The notes beneath the pieces are model-generated. The model made no database searches, had not been told where the DNA came from, and worked only from the letters and a program-made list of their open reading frames with translations. The position numbers were made by a program, and so were the translations under genes. From Takakia lepidozioides (Eukaryota; Streptophyta; Takakiopsida; Takakiales; Takakiaceae): DNA of 60,000 nt. Where the stretch lies: positions 45,154,042-45,214,041 of the forward strand of contig CM060734.1 of NCBI GenBank assembly GCA_030704615.1, written 5' to 3'. The first letter of the stretch is position 1; each line of letters starts with the position of its first letter. This document shows positions 22,615 to 33,696 of this stretch, one piece after another.

Positions 22615-24216
22615 GGAGGATGACACTAACACTCATCAAGAATGAAACCTTCCACCTCATCGCCTCCATTACCATCACACCAAAAGACTATTCACCACTG
22701 TCTGGCAATCTCGCATTTAGTAGATAAGGGTAAGACAAGGTGGGAGGATTTGGCACCCCACACCACCTAAATCCGGAGAAAGTACCATAAGGAGGTAGCA
22801 TACCTGAATTAAGTTCTTATATTTTTCATATTGTTCTTTACATAACATATATTTTCAACCAAAATGAAACATGCGGCTAGTCGCGTATAGCTCCTCTTTG
22901 GCTCCTCCCCTCATTCACTGCATTTGACAGGTTTGTCTGGGGCATTTCATATTATATCCTTTAAAAAATAAAAAGGGAAATATCCCTTTGTTTTCATATC
23001 CTTCCTGTTGTGAAAATATCCAGGACATCCAAACATCCAAACTTTAGCTCCCCCACATCCCACCCTCAGCCACCCTCAGCCAACTCATTTGAGCCTTCCC
23101 AAGAACTTGGACGAGAAATGATCACAGTAGCTCTTTGATGAAATATATAAGATTTGGAACACATGCCCTGACAAGTCCTTGCAGATTACCCAAAATCAAA
23201 GTTGCATGTTGCAGAGATCAAAATCTGATCCTTAAATCATGGTGTCCACAGGCAGCTGTAGGTAATGAATTGGCAGAGCCCGAAAGGCAGAGCAAGTTGG
23301 TCTTCTTCTTTTCCACCATCCCATGCACCATGGATATTCCTGTCGATGGTTAGTAGCTTCAACTTATTCATAATATTGTCTTGATTGAAGCTGAAAGAGC
23401 AATGTGCTCCTAGTAAACCCGTCATCTTCTCCTTGAACTCGGTAGGAAAACCAATATTTTCTCCAGTGAAGGCAACACCCACATATACACAGCCCCACTA
23501 GATTCCTAGGAGACTAATAAAATTTATTATGTACTCTGATAAGTATGTCTGTTCGCAGAACCAAAATAAAAAGATCAAAAAATAAAAAAAATTCACCCTC
23601 GTCACCATGTCTGGTTTGTAGAACCAAACAATCCTATGGTAGCCAGAAGAGGCTCTTCACAATCTAAGATAGCAACTTTTGATGTAAGGCTAATTTTGAA
23701 GAAGACTTCAGGAGTCTAGCTGGATCAGCAGCCTCGTTGGGCAGTATCATCTCCCACTGTTTTCCTCCTCCTTTTGCACAATCTACTCAACAAACACTAA
23801 ACTATGAGACCTGAAGACTGTTCACTCCCACAAGTTGCTAAGGTTGTCATTGCCAGTTTTGATGAATGGTGTCACAGATGCTTCCATATCTCACTGACTT
23901 AATCCCTCTTTTTATTCCAGCAAGGATTTGCACAGTCCGTCCCAGGCACACATTTACAAGGCTAGGGCACACCACTGGAACTCCTCCAACATCTGGTCAT
24001 CACAATAGCCAAACTTGGAATGAGATGGAGCTTGCCTGATGTAGAGATTCCTAGTCAAAATGTGCAGCATAACATCCCGGAAACTGCCTTACTTTTTCAC
24101 AGACATCTGGGCCACTAAAAAACAGATTCTACCAACTTCATTCACTGGAAATGTTGCCTCAAGGCTTACCGATTCCCTCCTGTCAAAGCCAGTTTCCAGC
24201 CTTGCATATGATGCAG
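22615..24216. other. Intergenic DNA downstream of the coiled-coil gene
   Basis: The part nearest 24216 should hold the 3' UTR of the - strand gene that ends at 24217. The remainder has short unrecognised frames only. Confidence 0.45.
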
Positions 24217-25759
24217 TTACTCAACTGTTCCACCCGACGGCTCTGCTGGTGTAGCATCACCCTGGTCTGAGCTGGCTCCTGTCTCCTCTTTGTAGGCATC
24301 ACAAAGCATGAGCATGCCCTGCTTGGAGCCATCAATCATGGCTTTGAATTCGAGAAAATACTGGGTCACCTACCAGATTAATGCAATCTAATATTAAAGA
24401 AAACGGTGGAAGTGATTGTATCTCAGAGGAAGTCCAGAGACAAGAATGGAGGATTAAGGAACAGTCAGCAAAATTAGAAATTCAATCACTTGTTTGAGTT
24501 TTAGTCATTGCAAACTGTTGGAGACAGTCAGAAAATGCCATGTATACTACACATTTATGGCTTCAGGTTTTGGACCAGAAGTTAAGCCTTCTGGAGGGGC
24601 AGAGGGGAGAAAGCAAATGTACTCATAAGATGCTTTTTGCTGTGGAGCCCATGCCCAGTTAGAGAGACTGTACTCATAAGACTCTGTTTGCTGTAGCCTT
24701 GTGGCCATAGATCCCAGACCCAGTTTGGGCAGAACGAAAGGGAACAGAAACTACCTTTGTGAGGGCTCACTCTGGTAGTGTGACTTACCTTGATATAGAC
24801 GATTAGTTAGGGTTTTCCAAAATATCCTCTAGAAAGCCCTTCACACAAGCATCAGCTTGCTGTTTGTGAGCTGCCCAGCAATTATACCCCAACAGGGCCA
24901 GGGCTTTAGGCTCAGCCTCGAGATTTTGAAAGTTCATGAGCAGAGGTGCAGGAACTATGTCAGTAGATCACTTAGGAGTGATCCCTGTGGAACCCCAGGC
25001 TTAAACAACTTCACATTTGTTATCAATGTCATCCCTGGAGCAGGTCATACTGGCAAAGAGAGGAGAGGTAAGGGAGGTCCTTTCAGCCATTTCAACCAGC
25101 AGTAGGTACACAACTCACAATCACCTATTTCAGCCCATGCGGAGGTGGCGGTCTCATGACAATAAGCATTCAATCCCAAAAGGAAGGGGCTACTAGAGCT
25201 GCAAGGGCTCACATAGAAGCCCTTGGTTTGCAAAAAGTATTCATAGATTCAAAGTAGAGCTAGTCAAGTCCATGTACGTTCTCATAGTGTCCACTCTCTG
25301 TGTTGCCATACTAAGCAGCACTTACAAGTGCTTAAAGAGCCTGAATGAGTACCTTGCTTGTAGCCATCACCAGCAAGGTGACTGCTCCTTCAGCTGTTCC
25401 TCCTTGTCTTCCAGATGAGAAGAGTGGCCAGGGCTTCTAACCTTATAGGGCTGTATGTTAAGTCTTAGGGAAAACCCTAATGAGTCATCCTGTTTTCTAT
25501 TTTTTTGTTCTGTTCCAGGTACAAAATCTGAACAGAATAGTGGGGATCAGTCAAGCATCAATCTGCTCTGTGTGAGCAGCCCAAAAGTTAGACCCCAACA
25601 GTGCCAGGGCTTTAGGCTCAGCCTTGAGATTTTGAAAATTGGTGAACAGAGGTGCAAGCACCCTGTTCTAGATGTTCCTGAAGAGGAACACTCCCCAGTG
25701 AAAATACCCTGAACAATGTATCAGAAAATGGATATTGTCTTCAGGTTGCCTGCATTCAA

Positions 25760-25796
<37 letters not shown>

Positions 25797-27024
25797 CAAT
25801 GTAACATGCATGTGGGGGACTTGATGTGGAACCTACTGCTTTGGAACCTGCGAGCCGTTATACCCCATCCGCTCCATCTACCATTTACTTGTTATTGGTC
25901 CAGTAGATTTTAGACATTTGTGTGTCAATGAACCTGAAAGAAGTCTGAACATTTCAAGAAACAGCCCTACCTCTTCCAAGTTGTGTTCCAACTCTAACAC
26001 ACGGCGTGTCTTCTCACGCAGCTTTCGCTCAGTCTCCTGAAGCCGTGCCTTCAACTCATCCCTCTCCTTCTCCACACACTGCACTGTTGCGTTGCTCTGT
26101 CCAGGCACCAGCTACATGATCATTAATCAAGCACTTACCATAATAAAGGACTGTATTGTATGAGCCTTGTGAACTCATTTGAGACCAAAGATAAAATGAG
26201 ATAGCCACACATATTTAATTCTCAAAGAGAAAAATCAAGGTACCAGCATGAAGGGGAAGTCACACAGACTAAAAGGGGAAGGAAACAAGACAACCTGCAG
26301 TCTCATAACTTAGCGATTCCATCTAAGAGTATGGACAAACCAATTATATCCTTACTCCAACCCACTGACTAACCCCACGAACTTTATTGACTCCCAACAG
26401 AGGACACATATGCACTCAGTCTGTGTCAACGCAGGAAGACTCAGCTAGGACTTAGCTTTAGCATACAGATCATGGAGTACTCCACTTTAGAGAGAAATGA
26501 AATGAAATGGTTCTTTATAATGTCCGCGGAAAGCTCATAGAGCTTATGGGACAAAATGGAAGACAACATCAGAGAAACCAGAGCAAAAGATAAAAACTAT
26601 TTGCTCGAGTGATTGTCTAAGGGTGAGTGCCTCGTGCAGGTAAGCTGCCAAGCATTTCTGATCCTCATAGTGGAAGGCTTCTGGAGAGATTGGGTTCCAC
26701 GAAGAGAGAGAGAATGTAGTCACAAGACGTTGTTTGCCGAGAGAGAGATTGTACTCATAAGACGTTGTTTGCCGTAGCCTTGTGGCCATTGACCCCACGC
26801 CCAGTTTGAGCGGGAACAAAAGGGACAGAACCTACCTCTGTCAGGGGCTGACGTTGGTAGTAAGACTTACCTCCATATAAAGAATTAATCCGGGTTTTCC
26901 AGATATCCTCTAGAAATCCCTTCACGCAAGCATCAATCTGCTGTGTGTGATTTGCCCAAAAACTAGGCCTCAGGAGGCCCTGGGCTTTTGGCTCAGCCTC
27001 GAGACTTTCAAAGTTGGTAAACAG

Positions 27025-27057
<33 letters not shown>

Positions 27058-30000
27058 TGTGTGTGTGTACTCATAAGACGTTATTTTCCGTAGCCTTGTT
27101 GCCATTGACCCCGCGCCCCAGTTTAAATGGAACACAAGGGACAGAAACTACCTTTGTGAGAGAGAGAATGCACTCACAAGACGTTGTTTGCCATATCCTT
27201 GTGGCCAAGAGAGACAGAGAGAGCAAGCGAGAGAGGGAAATAAAATGGTACTCTATAACGTCTGCGAAAGCTCAAAGAGCTTATAGGACGAGGAAGAAAG
27301 AAACAACAAGAGAGGGGCCACAAACAGCCCAGAAGCAACAAGGGATTGTCTAAGAGCCAATGCTTCATGCAGGTCAGCTGCCAAGCACTTCTGATCCTAG
27401 TAATGGAAGACCTCTGTGAAAGATTGATTATCCTGGAATAGACAGTTGGATCTCCCATGGCTCTCATAGTATAAAGGGCAGTGAAACAAGAAATGTTCTT
27501 CATTTCCCTTTAGTTCCCAAAGCATGTGGGGGGCATAGTCGGTCTTCATGTTGCAGATTTTCCCACCTACCAGTATCTATCCACAGTGGGAGCCCACCCT
27601 GACCCTACCCAATGCCCTTAAAAGAGAGGGAGATAGGGCTGCAGCGACGTAATTAGGCAACAAGATCCTATTGTCACAGAGAACCAAGAATGGAATTGCA
27701 GTTTTGCTGTTAGAGTGGCTGGTTTCCATGTCCGCCTGACGTGCACTGCCATAAGTTATCTTCCGATGCATTTATTGCGAGAGAGAGAGCCTAAAACTAA
27801 CACAAGCCCCATTGTAGACTTATAAGCACTCTCAGTCTGCTTTAATGAGATTGTCAATGACTATGCTAAAAAGGCATGGCCATTTTAGGGTGAGCTGATG
27901 AGCAGGAAATAGTTCACCCTCTTAATTAAGGTCAATTCTACCCTGAACCAGCAACATGTGTAGATTTAATAGGAGAGAGCCTCCGTACTTCATCAAGGAA
28001 TTCTTGTTTCTGGTATGTGTCCCGGCGGTCAAGAGCCTCATTCATTGCTGCCTCAGCAGCCTTCTTGGCAGCTTCAGCCTCAGCTCGAGCTTCTTCCGCA
28101 ATCCGGAGCGCTGCAACAGCCTGCCACTGGTTCCACTTAATCTTCAAACTGGCACCAGATATATAGTTGCGAAACCAGGACAAACCCAGCCATGGCATAA
28201 GAACTAACTAAAGCCAGCTATTATCAAACTGTCAGAAACATAAATACTTAAAACCATTGGTCTTGTCCCCTTTTTCACAGAAGAAATGGTACATCATAAA
28301 CAGTGAAAGATATTTGTGGTTACGGGAGTAAAACTGGTACTACCTTATTTGATGTGTCTCAGGTATTGCGTAATGGAAGTGGTTATTCTGTGTTTTACAA
28401 CCATTCCAGGTGTCCGTGATGTTTACGATCTTCACAGATGCTGCTGATCAGCATGGTGAAGAGAACCGATGCGTATTGTATTCTGTACATCGGAGTGTGA
28501 TTACCAACTGTAAGGTCTTGTCAGAAAACTCAATTGTCCTTTGAGCTCGGTGTACTCAGATAGCTATACCCTTAATTTCTCATGATGCTTGTGTGAAGGG
28601 GTTTGTAGAGGAAATCTAATTGTTTATACCAAGGTAAGTCCCAGTACTGGAGTGAGCCCCTCACAAAGTTAGTGTCTGTTCCCTCTTGTTCCACCCAAAC
28701 TGGGCGTGGGGTCTATGGCCACAAGGCTATGACATACATCTTTCTCTTTGTTCCATGGACTTCAAAAGATTTTTTTATCTCTCTCCAACAGCAGCAGTTC
28801 TGGAATATTCAGCTCATACATCAAACAGTCAGTTCCAGTGAAGCCGTTTGTGAGCTCTAAAACAATGTCAGGTTGATCTGACATATCCTGGTGGACTGAG
28901 ACCCACAACCTTCTCCAAGAGGGTTAGTAACGTTGTGTGCGAGCTGCCCAGCCATCAAACCCCAACAGCTTGAGATTTTGGTAAATGGAGGTGCGGGGAC
29001 CATGTTCTTGATGGTCCCGAAGAGGGTCGGCTCTTTGCTTAGAATACCCTGGGCATTGTATCAGAAATGGATTTTGTCTTCAGGCAACCCACACACATGG
29101 GTATTGACAATATCCCCCTTTCCTCTCTGTGTCAGTTTATTGTTCAACCCTGAGTTTGAATATCAGTCTAGTGCCAAGGGTAGGTAGGCCCTTCAGATCA
29201 TCCTTAAGGTCCTCACCCATGCCCCAAACTGGAAACAAGTTCAGGGAAGTTTTATGCCTAACTTTGTTTTGTTCGGAGATTCTTCATGCTTCTGACATTG
29301 CCTTAAACGAGAAAGAGAGAGAGAGGCAGCAACACTGACCTGTGCAGCAGCCAAGCCAGCTGCCATTTCAGCTTCACGGGCCCTCTCATTGCTAGCCCTG
29401 GCCCTCTCTTCTGCACTGCTGTAGACATCCCATGTAGCCCCTTCTTCAGCTTCTACAAGCTCACCTTCAATGCCCATATCATCATCCCTCACAACCAGCC
29501 CACCTTCACCCAATGCTTCCAAATTGCTCCGACTCCACTCCTTTGTTTCCTTCTCAAACAAGCTTCTCTCATTGCTATCTGCACGCACAACAAATTGAAA
29601 TTGGTAAGCAAGAATGGGTTATCAGAGGATTCCATTCACAAAGTTTTGGTTGTCTGCCAAGGTGTACTCAAGAAACTAAAAGGTATCATCTCTAAGGCCT
29701 GTTGACCAGTATAGGCTTGAAATGGGTGGGCCACATAACATGAAGGAAAGCTCAACCCTGGTCATTGAGTATGCCTTGAATAAATAATCAAGGGACAAAG
29801 CAACTGACCTGTACAATACTTGAAGCTACCATGCCGTTTCAAACCGTTGTGCTGCACTGGCTCCCGCCTCCTCACACCGAGACAAGGCCCCACAGTTGCT
29901 GCCTCCATCCCAACCCTCTCCCCAGAACTAGAGCTCCCTTCCTCCCCATCTCTTCCACTTTCACCCTCCCTTGCGACTCGCAGGCGCCCCAATACATCTG

Positions 30001-30836
30001 AATCTTCATCTACCAGTACCTGCAGGAGCCAATTGCCTATCAGAGAGAACACATGTAATTGCAGTACATTACTTCAGGTCACAAGCCTGTGCCTGTCTTT
30101 TTTAGGGCATAAGCCTTACCAAACACCAAGATTTGTTAGACACAAAATAAATATTGGCAATACTAAAAACTGATCCTGAATTACACTGCAAGGTGTCATC
30201 GGCAAGCACCCATTACAGAACTATGCCGTTGAGGCATCCAGTATTGAGGGCCTTTCATACGGAAGATCCCCCCAACATTGGCCCACTTGCAAGGGGACTC
30301 CCCAATGATCAGGCAGATCAAAGACGACTGCTTGATTGGGAACTGCATTCCCCAGAAATTGAGCCTATGATCCTGCCAGATACAATGCGAAACTCTGCTT
30401 TCTCCGTTTGAAGTCAACCTGGGATTAGTGCTAAATGCTGAAGGCACATGGGTGTACATAGATCACATGAGGCTAAGGGGGATAACTGGGAAATTTTACT
30501 GCAGGAGATCCTCGTCCAGCACTAGACCTAAATTGGTGCAGGACGTAAAAGAAAAACACAAACCTGGAGAGCCACAGCTTCAGCAAGCGCTGCCCCTTCT
30601 TCATCAAGGCGCTGTTCTTCCTCTTTGCGTCGTTGCTTTTTCTTCTCGAGTTCTGTGCGAATAGCAGCTGCAGTGGCAAGAGCTTTTTCAAGCCGTCTTT
30701 TCTTCTTCTCTGCCTGCTTCAAGCGATCTCTCTCCTCCTTTGCTTGCTTCTTCTTCTCCTTCCTGGAACTGGCTATGGATGAAAATGGTAATGGCCCTGG
30801 GCTCGGCCCGGCTGCTGCACTCTCCACCAATGGCAT
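24217..30836 (-). CDS. Coiled-coil protein of unknown function (spliced)
   Basis: I assembled six coding exons, all phase-consistent: 30836-30564, 30019-29809, 29578-29340, 28141-27989, 26111-25971 and 24360-24217 (about 386 residues). It starts at ATG 30836 with a purine at -3; an in-frame stop lies just upstream. A basic coiled coil (KKKQAKEERDRLKQAEKKKR) leads to EAVALQ|VLVDEDSD, then a Ser/Gly/Glu-rich linker. An alanine/glutamate helix (RAEAEAAKKAAEAAMNEALD) and a heptad segment (EKERDELKARLQETERKLRE) follow, and the protein ends GMLMLCDAYKEETG...GTVE. The fourth exon's acceptor is the least certain. The pattern recalls uncharacterised plant coiled-coil proteins, but I cannot name a function. 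An open stretch at 30950-30850 after a good acceptor could be extra 5' exon sequence in another frame. Introns carry LINE-A and LINE-B copies. Confidence 0.75.
24600..24965 (-). mobile_element. LINE-B copies, 3' ends (intron of coiled-coil gene)
   Basis: Read on the - strand, this matches the LINE-B C-terminal region, including the words ACVKGFLEDI and GHKA(T)ANNVL (degraded here). It ends in the TGAGTAC stop region. A second short copy of the terminal part overlaps at about 24600-24640. Frameshifts and stops are present. Confidence 0.65.
25548..25790 (-). mobile_element. LINE-B fragment with (GA)n tract
   Basis: On the - strand the fragment reads PEDNIHFLIHCSGY, then LFTNFQNLKAEPKAL and NFWAAHTEQIDA. 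These align with the same part of the copy at 26735-27050. The C...H...C pattern resembles the C-terminal zinc motif of LINE ORF2. A (GA)n microsatellite lies at 25763-25791. Confidence 0.65.
26490..26722 (-). mobile_element. LINE-A fragment, 3' end with ATTTC-type tail
   Basis: On the - strand the fragment encodes [20 protein letters not shown] and then the shared 3' UTR (GCTCTATGAGCTTTCCGCGG), ending in ACCATTTCATTTCATTTC. The normal stop codon after QSLEQ is lost through an extra A. The 5' end at about 26720 abuts a GA repeat, and the 3' tail also follows AGAGAG. Confidence 0.8.
26735..27060 (-). mobile_element. LINE-B copy with most intact C-terminal ORF
   Basis: This is the best-preserved copy. 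The - strand frame runs through LEAEPKAQGLLRPSFWANHT, ACVKGFLEDIWKTRINSLYG, SYYQRQPLTEVGSVPF and GRGVNGHKATANNVL to a stop. The stop is followed almost at once by a (TC)n tract (GA on the + strand). The (GA)n run at about 27026-27054 at its 5' side belongs to the next copy's tail. Confidence 0.75.
27055..27205 (-). mobile_element. Two further truncated LINE-B 3' ends
   Basis: Two short copies of the terminal segment follow in tandem. One ends at the GA/GT repeat near 27055-27068. The other is at about 27165-27205 and contains the CGTCTTGTGAGTGCATTCTC-like end. Both are very short 5'-truncated insertions. Confidence 0.6.
27227..27785 (-). mobile_element. LINE-A copy inserted in a GA repeat
   Basis: On the - strand this covers the LINE-A C-terminus from the HVRRTWK-equivalent region through the damaged zinc motif to the 3' UTR. 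It ends at an ATTTTATTTC tail near 27236. GCGAGAGAG occurs on both sides (27227-27235 and 27777-27785) and may be a target-site duplication, although the sequence is low-complexity. Confidence 0.7.
28585..28745 (+). mobile_element. LINE-B 3' fragment, opposite orientation
   Basis: The + strand carries the LINE-B terminal segment (CTTGTGTGAAGGGGTTTGTA to the GGCCACAAGGCTATGACATA end), with stops. It is inverted relative to its neighbours. Confidence 0.6.
28930..29305 (-). mobile_element. LINE-B internal fragment
   Basis: This fragment covers an upstream section of LINE-B. It is matched by the copy near 55570-55690 (GTCATCCTTAAGGTCCTCAC-type words) and by 25700-25740 (ATGTATCAGAAAATGGAT). It contains the CGLPEDKIHF zinc-motif start but is broken by stops. 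Confidence 0.6.
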
Positions 30837-30839
30837 TTC

Positions 30840-33690
30840 CTCGTTATCTTTATCTTATAGATCTGCCCACTAGGGCCCCTCTTAATTTGTCGGCCTCCTT
30901 GTATCCACCTCCATCTATTGCATCTCCCTGTTCCACATCCGTCTGTGCATCTGCAAGATTTACATCTCTTCAGTAGATTCGTGAAGTGATAGTTTGCTTT
31001 TGATTGACACTATCAGAAGATAATCTTACTGAACCCTTCAACCATAGTCCCACTGACCTGAACGCATAAGCTACAATGGCCCACTTACTTTTCTGACTTA
31101 TCTTTGTCCTGCATTGAGCCATTAACCTCTCAAGATGCATACAAACTTCTCTAAATTCAGCTTGAAGGAACTTCGCCTAAACTCTGTTGATTTGCAAACT
31201 TTTTCAACTTCAGAGCATATTGTAGACTATAAACCTGAGTGCCAGGATCTACATACTCAGTTAGCTGTCAATGAGACTAACCTTGCAGCTGCTCCACTCT
31301 ACAATGACGACTTCGTCACACTCTTACACAGGAATGCGAAGTGTGAGCAGCAATTTCTCAGCGGCAATTACAGGTTCGTGACTTGGAGAACGTTGCAATA
31401 CCTACTTTTTCTCGAAGTAGAACTCAAGAGGAAGCAGGAACAACTCCAAAGCGATCATATTAGGGCTCGAGCGGCATCGTAAACATCAGGTAAGACAGTT
31501 TTGTGAGTTTCGTGAAGGAAGCAAGGAAAACAATGATTCACCAGTCTCTGATCTCCAGTTTCTTCCTCTCCATCACGCAAGCTCAAAATTTGGTCTTGAA
31601 ACCCTAGGTTTTCTCACATATCATATAATGATGGTTCCCACCACTTCGAAAAGCATCCAAGTGGCGGAAAGTGACATTCCCCTGCTTTCAGTTAGAGTGC
31701 AACACAAGTAAGCTTTGATCCAAAGGCCACTCATAGATAAGCATACTATGGCAAATAACTCGCAACCATTCCAGCGTCGCCTTCTTCGCAGGGCTTCATC
31801 GCGCGATTTCCGATTTAGCTATCATGACTTCAACCGTAGCAGTCCTGGCATTTCAATCAAAGTCATCACGAAGCGTCCACCAATGAGAAGAATCTTGACC
31901 AAGGTTCGGAATCCCTCCAAACACGGGAGGCACAAAAAACTAAAACACCACACAGCACACAGTAAACCCGCTAAACAAGACTCGCGGATAATCCTTGCTC
32001 TCCGTAGTAGTCAGACTAAGAAAATCCAACTTCCAAATTTCCAAAAGGAGTCAAGCCATACGAGGAGTTACTACCTAACTTTTAGAGCCTCGAATTTGCA
32101 GATGCAAAAGGCGAGTCTGACAAGATCCAAAATTGGATAACACTTGACTGCACATATAGCCTAATCGAAACAACTACACTGAGATATCAACAGAAGTTTC
32201 TCAAAGAAACTCTCACCATGCCACTCATTAGGCTAGCAGGGGGCCCTCGTCAATCTTGGCCGGCCATCTTCCACAAATGGACTGCGACGAATTAGACAGA
32301 ATGGGGCGGCATCTAATTGAGAAGAATAACAACACTTCACACTTCTCCCTCTTGCTCGCTTTGTCTCAGTCCCCCGCCCCATCACTGCTGGCAGTGGAGC
32401 CACTGCTCGCGATTTTGCCTTTTTTTTTAAAATTTATAAGTTTTTTTAAAATTCTGCATTAATTCTCAAAAACATTCCCCTCCCTCTCTCCTCTTAAGGC
32501 CCCCACGTACATCTTCGATCATCCTTGGAGGCCTAATTCAGAGGCCTAGCATTTCTCAGCATACTAAAAGAGGCTTACATTATTATATAGATTGAGTTTT
32601 TTAAATATTAAAGATTAAAGATTATTTGGGATAATGCATTAAAAGTATCTTGTATTGAAATTAATAAAATTAACTGAATGATTCCTCGATTTGGCATTTG
32701 TAGGATTCGGGAGCTTTTTAGTGTGGAGCGAGCAAGACTGAGTATTCAATCTTGACTTGGCGCACCAATTGGAACAGTGAGTATCAACAAACTATTATTA
32801 TTATTTATTTTATTTATCTTGTTCATTTATCTATTTTTAATTTTTTGATGTTTCTCTCTTATTCATGCAGGAGAATGAGAGGAAACAAAGAACGGTCGGC
32901 ATGATGTACCTACTGAAGTCCCACACAGTCACCGCTGGCGAGAGCAAGAGGATCGCAGTCGTGCTGCTGACGTAAAATGCATGAATGCACGAGGAGCGTC
33001 GACTTGGAGGAGAGGAGAGGAGAGGAGCCGCCAAACCTAGTCCTGCCTTGCAAACCAAGTGTTACCACGGCCATTCACACAGAATGTTGGTGGAGATGCA
33101 TACCTGAGGCCAGGAAGCCCTCTTATTGTGGGTGGAGCATGGAGACATAGAGGGGAAGAAGGAAATTTGTTTTGTGTTCACAGGAGGCCTGAATGGCCCA
33201 AGAAACAGGGTAGTAACATGAATTGCCACATTTATTGGAGGCAGCTGAAGAAAAGGGGTGGGTGAGTCCAGCCATTGAGAAAGGAAATCTCTTCCTCGCT
33301 TCTTGGTGAGCTCATCTTCTCCATGGGTTAGGAAGCAGAAAAAAAAGCCACAAGTTACTGCATTGCCAGGAACCTCAGAGGGGAGGGACACCAAACGGGG
33401 TCGAATGCTGTCCTTGTGTTCCTTCTGCTAGAGTGCAAATGTGAATACAATTTTGCTCTGGTCTTGGCGAAAAAAGGAGGGAGTGGCAAGAGTGATCAGC
33501 TTGAAATCTTGGCACCACACCCTTGAAATGCTTGTCCTCAGTCGCCAACTCTGACTTACTTGCAGTTGGATTTGATCTAATTTCTAATTGAGTATACAAT
33601 ACCTGACTATCTTTCCTGCCCTACCTTTCATTAACTGTGCAAGTGGACAAAAACATTTCTTTCGATTCAGAAAGAAAGGTCCAGCATGGT
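30840..33690. other. Region between GCP6 3' end and coiled-coil gene 5' end
   Basis: This region should contain the coiled-coil gene's promoter and leader (- strand) and the GCP6 3' UTR. A TATATAAT box on the - strand lies near 32580-32590. On the + strand an acceptor-like TTCATGCAG at 32862-32870 is followed by a 35-codon open exon ending in TAA at 32973-32975, with no partner exons found. The open frames at 31135-31482 and 31715-32140 lack recognisable domains. Confidence 0.4.
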
Positions 33691-33696
33691 GTGCAC

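Noticed and set aside
31715-32140. Basic 141-residue protein
   Set aside because: It starts on TTG, has no domain, and lies in the upstream region of the - strand coiled-coil gene; likely chance.
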